Shown piece by piece: positions 13,022 to 15,593 of a DNA stretch of 15,593 bases. Position 1 is the stretch's first letter, and every line of letters starts with the position of its first letter. Where the stretch lies: the NCBI GenBank assembly GCA_900548615.1, contig URKW01000053.1:1-15593 (forward strand), written 5' to 3'. Below the pieces are notes generated by a model. It did not search any database. It was not told the DNA's origin and saw only the letters and a list, made by a program, of their open reading frames with translations. The translations under genes and the position numbers were made by a program. The DNA is from an uncultured Eubacteriales bacterium. Its GTDB lineage: Bacteria > Bacillota > Clostridia > Oscillospirales > Oscillospiraceae.

Positions 13022-14278
13022 TCACCGTATCTGCCCGTTTCCTCGAATAATATACTTATACGTGCTCAGCTCGTCCAGCCCCATGGGGCCGCGGGCGTGA
13101 AGCTTCTGGGTGGAAATGCCCATCTCGCAGCCCAGCCCGAACTCGCCGCCGTCGGTAAACCGGGTGGACACGTTCACATACGCCGCCGCGCTGTCCGTCT
13201 CGTTGACGAACCGCTCCGCGCTGACCGGATCCTCCGTGACGATGCATTCGCTGTGGCCGGTGGAGTGCGCCAGTATGTGGGCGATGGCCTCGTCCACGCT
13301 GTCCACTACCTTGACCGCCAGAATGTAGTCTAAAAACTCCGTGTCAAAGTCCCGCTCTCCCGCAGGCGTACCGGGGATGATGGCCGCTGCCCGCTCGTCC
13401 AGCCGCAGCTCCACGGGGACCTGTCCCAGCGCCGCCCGGTCGTCCACCACAGCAGTTTTCAGCATGGGCAGGAATTTCTCCGCCACGGCGCTGTGTACCA
13501 GCAGCACCTCCTCGGCGTTGCACACCGAGGGACGGCTGGTCTTGGCGTTCACCACGATCCGCAGCGCCATGTCCAGATCGGCGGACGCGTCCACATACAC
13601 GTGGCAGATACCGGTGCCCGTCTCGATGCAGGGCACGGTGGCGTTCTCCACGCAGGTGCGGATCAGTCCCGCGCCGCCCCGAGGGATCAGCAGATCCACC
13701 AGCCCCTTGGCGGTCATGATATCAGCGGCACTCTGGTGGCTGATATCCTCGGTAATGTTGATGATATCGGCGTCGCCGCCTGCGGCGGTGATGCCCTCCT
13801 TCAGCGCCTTCACGATGGCGTGAGCGGAGCGGTAGGCCTCCTTGCCGCACCGCAGCATGCACACGTTGCCGCTTTTCAGCGTCAGCCCCGCCGCGTCGGA
13901 GGTGACGTTGGGGCGGCTCTCGTAGATGATGGCCACCAATCCCAGCGGCACCTGTTTCTTATAGATGGTCATACCGTTGGGCCGGTGTACCTCCGAGAGA
14001 ATGCGTCCCGTGTGATCCGGCAGCGCCGCGATGGCCCGAACGCCCTCCGCCATGGCGGCAAGGCGCTTCTCGTCCAGATACAGCCGATCCAGCATCACGT
14101 CGGAGATATGGCCCCGTGCCGCCTCCATGTCCGCCCGGTTCTCCACCAGAATGACGGCGCGGTTCCGCTCCAGGCTGTCGGCCATAGCCAGCAGCAGGGC
14201 GTTTTTCGTCTCGGCGGAGGCGTTGTTGATGTGCTTCCACGCGGCCTTGGTCTTTTTCAGAATGTCGATGGTGGTCAT
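13022..14278 (-). CDS. proA: Glutamate-5-semialdehyde dehydrogenase (gamma-glutamyl phosphate reductase)
   Basis: Second step of proline biosynthesis: reduces gamma-glutamyl phosphate to glutamate-5-semialdehyde with NADPH in the cytoplasm. The 418-residue protein belongs to the aldehyde dehydrogenase superfamily. The catalytic cysteine is in RPSVCNAEE (Cys253). The cofactor-binding region has YESRPNVTSDAAGL (119-132) and SGNVCMLRCGKEA (136-148), typical of ProA. The ATG directly abuts the proB stop (TAAATG), and GGAGGG lies within the end of proB, so translation is coupled. Coupling fits the unstable ProB product being handed to ProA. Length is normal. Confidence 0.96.
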   Translation of the reverse strand: MTTIDILKKTKAAWKHINNASAETKNALLLAMADSLERNRAVILVENRADMEAARGHISDVMLDRLYLDEKRLAAMAEGVRAIAALPDHTGRILSEVHRPNGMTIYKKQVPLGLVAIIYESRPNVTSDAAGLTLKSGNVCMLRCGKEAYRSAHAIVKALKEGITAAGGDADIINITEDISHQSAADIMTAKGLVDLLIPRGGAGLIRTCVENATVPCIETGTGICHVYVDASADLDMALRIVVNAKTSRPSVCNAEEVLLVHSAVAEKFLPMLKTAVVDDRAALGQVPVELRLDERAAAIIPGTPAGERDFDTEFLDYILAVKVVDSVDEAIAHILAHSTGHSECIVTEDPVSAERFVNETDSAAAYVNVSTRFTDGGEFGLGCEMGISTQKLHARGPMGLDELSTYKYIIRGNGQIR

Positions 14279-15064
14279 TTATGCGCCCTCCCTTGCCAGA
14301 AAACGGGTGCCTACAGGCTTCCCCGCCACAATGTCATACAAAAGCTCCGGCCGCTGCCCGTTGGCAATGACCATTTCGCAGCCTGCCGCCGTGACAATCT
14401 GGGCGGCGTGAAGCTTGGTGGCCATGCCGCCGGTGCCCAGCGCGCTGCCGCTGCCGCCGCCCAGCGCCAGAATATGGTCGTCGATGGCGGGCACGGTGCT
14501 GATAAGCTTGGCGTCCGGATTCTTGTGGGGATCGCTGTCATACAGCCCGTCGATATCGCTCAGCAGGATCAGCAGCTCCGCACCCACCGCCGCCGCCACA
14601 ATAGCGGACAGGGTGTCATTCTCGCCGATGGTATTCTCCACGCCGATCTCGTCGGTGGCCACGGCGTCGTTCTCGTTGATGACCGGCAGCGCGCCCAGCT
14701 CCAGCAGCCGGAAAATGGTGTTGCGCATGTTGCGGCTGCGGTGCTCGTTCTTCACGTCCTCGCCGGTCAGCAGCACCTGCGCCACGGTGTGGCTGTACTC
14801 GTTGAACAGCTTGTCGTAGGTGTACATCAGCTCGCACTGACCCACGGCGGCGGCGGCCTGCTTGGTGGGCATGTCCTTGGGCCGCCCCGGCAGGTTCAAC
14901 TTGCCCACGCCCATGCCAATGGCGCCGGAGGACACCAGAATGATCTCGTGCCCCGCGTTTTTCAGGTCGCTGAGCACCTTGCACAGCGTCTCCATCCGCT
15001 GGATGTTCAGCCGCCCTGTGGCGTGAGCCAGCGTAGAGGTGCCGACCTTTACGGTAATTCGCAT
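14279..15064 (-). CDS. proB: Glutamate 5-kinase, short form without PUA domain
   Basis: First step of proline biosynthesis: ATP-dependent phosphorylation of glutamate to gamma-glutamyl phosphate. The 261-residue amino-acid-kinase domain has KVGTSTL (6-12), SSGAIGMG (45-52), INENDAV (129-135), LLSDIDGLYDSDP (167-179) and GTGGMATK (210-217). The E. coli enzyme is about 367 residues and ends in a PUA domain; this one stops after the kinase domain. This shorter form occurs in other bacteria, so it is not a truncation. The ATG follows AAGGAGG by seven bases. Feedback inhibition by proline is known for the family but cannot be judged here. It is co-directional with the downstream proA and with the upstream ylbJ-like gene, 73 bases away. 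Confidence 0.95.
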   Translation of the reverse strand: MRITVKVGTSTLAHATGRLNIQRMETLCKVLSDLKNAGHEIILVSSGAIGMGVGKLNLPGRPKDMPTKQAAAAVGQCELMYTYDKLFNEYSHTVAQVLLTGEDVKNEHRSRNMRNTIFRLLELGALPVINENDAVATDEIGVENTIGENDTLSAIVAAAVGAELLILLSDIDGLYDSDPHKNPDAKLISTVPAIDDHILALGGGSGSALGTGGMATKLHAAQIVTAAGCEMVIANGQRPELLYDIVAGKPVGTRFLAREGA

Positions 15065-15096
15065 GATATCCCTCCTTCGGGATCGTATTTGTCCCT

Positions 15097-15102
15097 ATTA
15101 TA
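15097..15102 (-). promoter_or_regulatory. Likely -10 of the proBA promoter
   Basis: Read leftward, a perfect TATAAT stands about 32 bases before the proB ATG. The hexamer 17 bases upstream is GTGCAA, only a half match to TTGACA. No terminator follows the ylbJ-like gene, so read-through from it is also possible. Confidence 0.5.
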
Positions 15103-15137
15103 GCGCCTTGCGGCGGGATTTGCACGTCTTTTTTTCG

Positions 15138-15593
15138 TTAAAACAGAAAGCGGCACACCGCCAACGCCAAAAGGGCGGAAACCACGGCCTGAAGCGCCTT
15201 TGCCAGCAGATAGCGCCCCAGGGAAAGCTCCGTCTCCTCCAGCACTGCCGCCGTCTGACAGTGCACTGACACGCCGCCCCAGCCCAGCAGCGCCGCCGCC
15301 ATGCAGAACCCGGCGGCGTCATTTTTCAGGGCGGTGACGCCGCCGGTCAGCTCCAGCAATCCCATCGCCAGCGGCGGCAGCCCCCGCCCTAGCTGCCGCA
15401 AAAGCGCCGCCAGCGCCAGAAAAAAGATGATGAACGCGCAGACGTTCAGCATAGTAAGTGCGGCATTTCGCGTAACGGCAACGAAAATCGAGGGCAAAAA
15501 CGGTACATTATCGGCGGTTATCGGTACAATAAAGGGCCTTTTTCCCCCGCTATTCCCTCCGGTTGCCCTTTCACCGAATGCGCCCAGCAGTCC
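15138..15593 (-). CDS. ylbJ: YlbJ-like sporulation integral membrane protein, C-terminal part
   Basis: The frame is open to the window edge, so only the last 151 residues are visible and the start lies beyond 15593. The visible part resembles the C-terminal gate (nucleoside-recognition-like) half of YlbJ. A loop with FIVPITADNVPFLPSI is followed by a hydrophobic helix NVCAFIIFFLALAALL, then MGLLELTGGV, a helix with AAALLGWGGVSVHCQTA, and a final helix ending in CRFLF. The GG-S-VH-Q motif and the LE-T-G segment are what I associate with YlbJ. In B. subtilis, ylbJ is expressed in the mother cell and needed for spore formation. SpmA/SpmB-type proteins share the gate fold and are the alternative. 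Internal TTG codons could be taken as starts, but the reading continues cleanly upstream. Confidence 0.7.
   Translation of the reverse strand, partial: GLLGAFGERATGGNSGGKRPFIVPITADNVPFLPSIFVAVTRNAALTMLNVCAFIIFFLALAALLRQLGRGLPPLAMGLLELTGGVTALKNDAAGFCMAAALLGWGGVSVHCQTAAVLEETELSLGRYLLAKALQAVVSALLALAVCRFLF

Noticed and set aside
14279..15064. ProB truncation, because the PUA domain is missing
   Set aside because: The kinase domain is complete, the stop abuts proA in a coupled arrangement, and PUA-less ProB proteins are known.
13493..15103. A 536-codon rightward open frame opposite proA and proB
   Set aside because: It spans two well-identified genes on the other strand and has no recognisable domain or ribosome binding site.

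Overview
This looks like chromosomal DNA of a GC-rich, spore-forming gut Firmicute, probably Oscillospiraceae/Ruminococcaceae (Flavonifractor, Oscillibacter or Lawsonibacter type). The evidence is purine-rich ribosome binding sites, sigma-A promoters with exact 17-bp spacers, hairpin-plus-T terminators, three perfect Spo0A boxes, a YlbJ-like sporulation membrane protein and Firmicute-style core genes. The taxon is inferred from style and content, not from a marker gene.

Layout. Bases 1-2150, leftward: a dispersed-repeat remnant at the edge, mnmA (tRNA 2-thiouridylase), and a soluble histidine-kinase-like ATPase whose H-box lacks the phosphoacceptor histidine. Bases 2151-2388 are a divergent control region: two good opposing promoters flank three tandem Spo0A boxes. 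Bases 2389-5207, rightward: gap (GAPDH), a HutC-type GntR regulator with a YegP/DUF1508 protein, and a 64-residue ribbon-helix-helix protein; gap, yegP and the small regulator each end in a clear terminator. Bases 5231-5680 hold copy A of a 450-bp non-coding element built of hairpins. Bases 5686-12513 are a nucleoside uptake and salvage block: deoC-deoD, a BMP-family nucleoside-binding lipoprotein, and an ATPase plus two permeases of the YufOPQ/NupABC type. Copy B of the 450-bp element follows at 12521-12970 in the opposite orientation. Bases 12986-15593, leftward: proB-proA (proline biosynthesis) and the 3' part of a ylbJ-like gene that runs off the window.

How the genes work together. The lipoprotein and ABC transporter should capture and import nucleosides. 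DeoD phosphorolyses purine (deoxy)nucleosides, and DeoC splits deoxyribose-5-phosphate into acetaldehyde and glyceraldehyde-3-phosphate, the substrate of GAPDH. The phosphopentomutase needed between DeoD and DeoC is not in the window.

Most notable: (1) two inverted copies of the 450-bp element bracket the nucleoside block and carry paired base changes that keep their stems; (2) the triple Spo0A box next to the histidine-less kinase gene; (3) a 73-bp insertion with a 7-bp direct repeat and a G8 tract that breaks the binding-protein gene between two perfectly coding halves; (4) a multi-hairpin leader with a tiny overlapping ORF before that gene.
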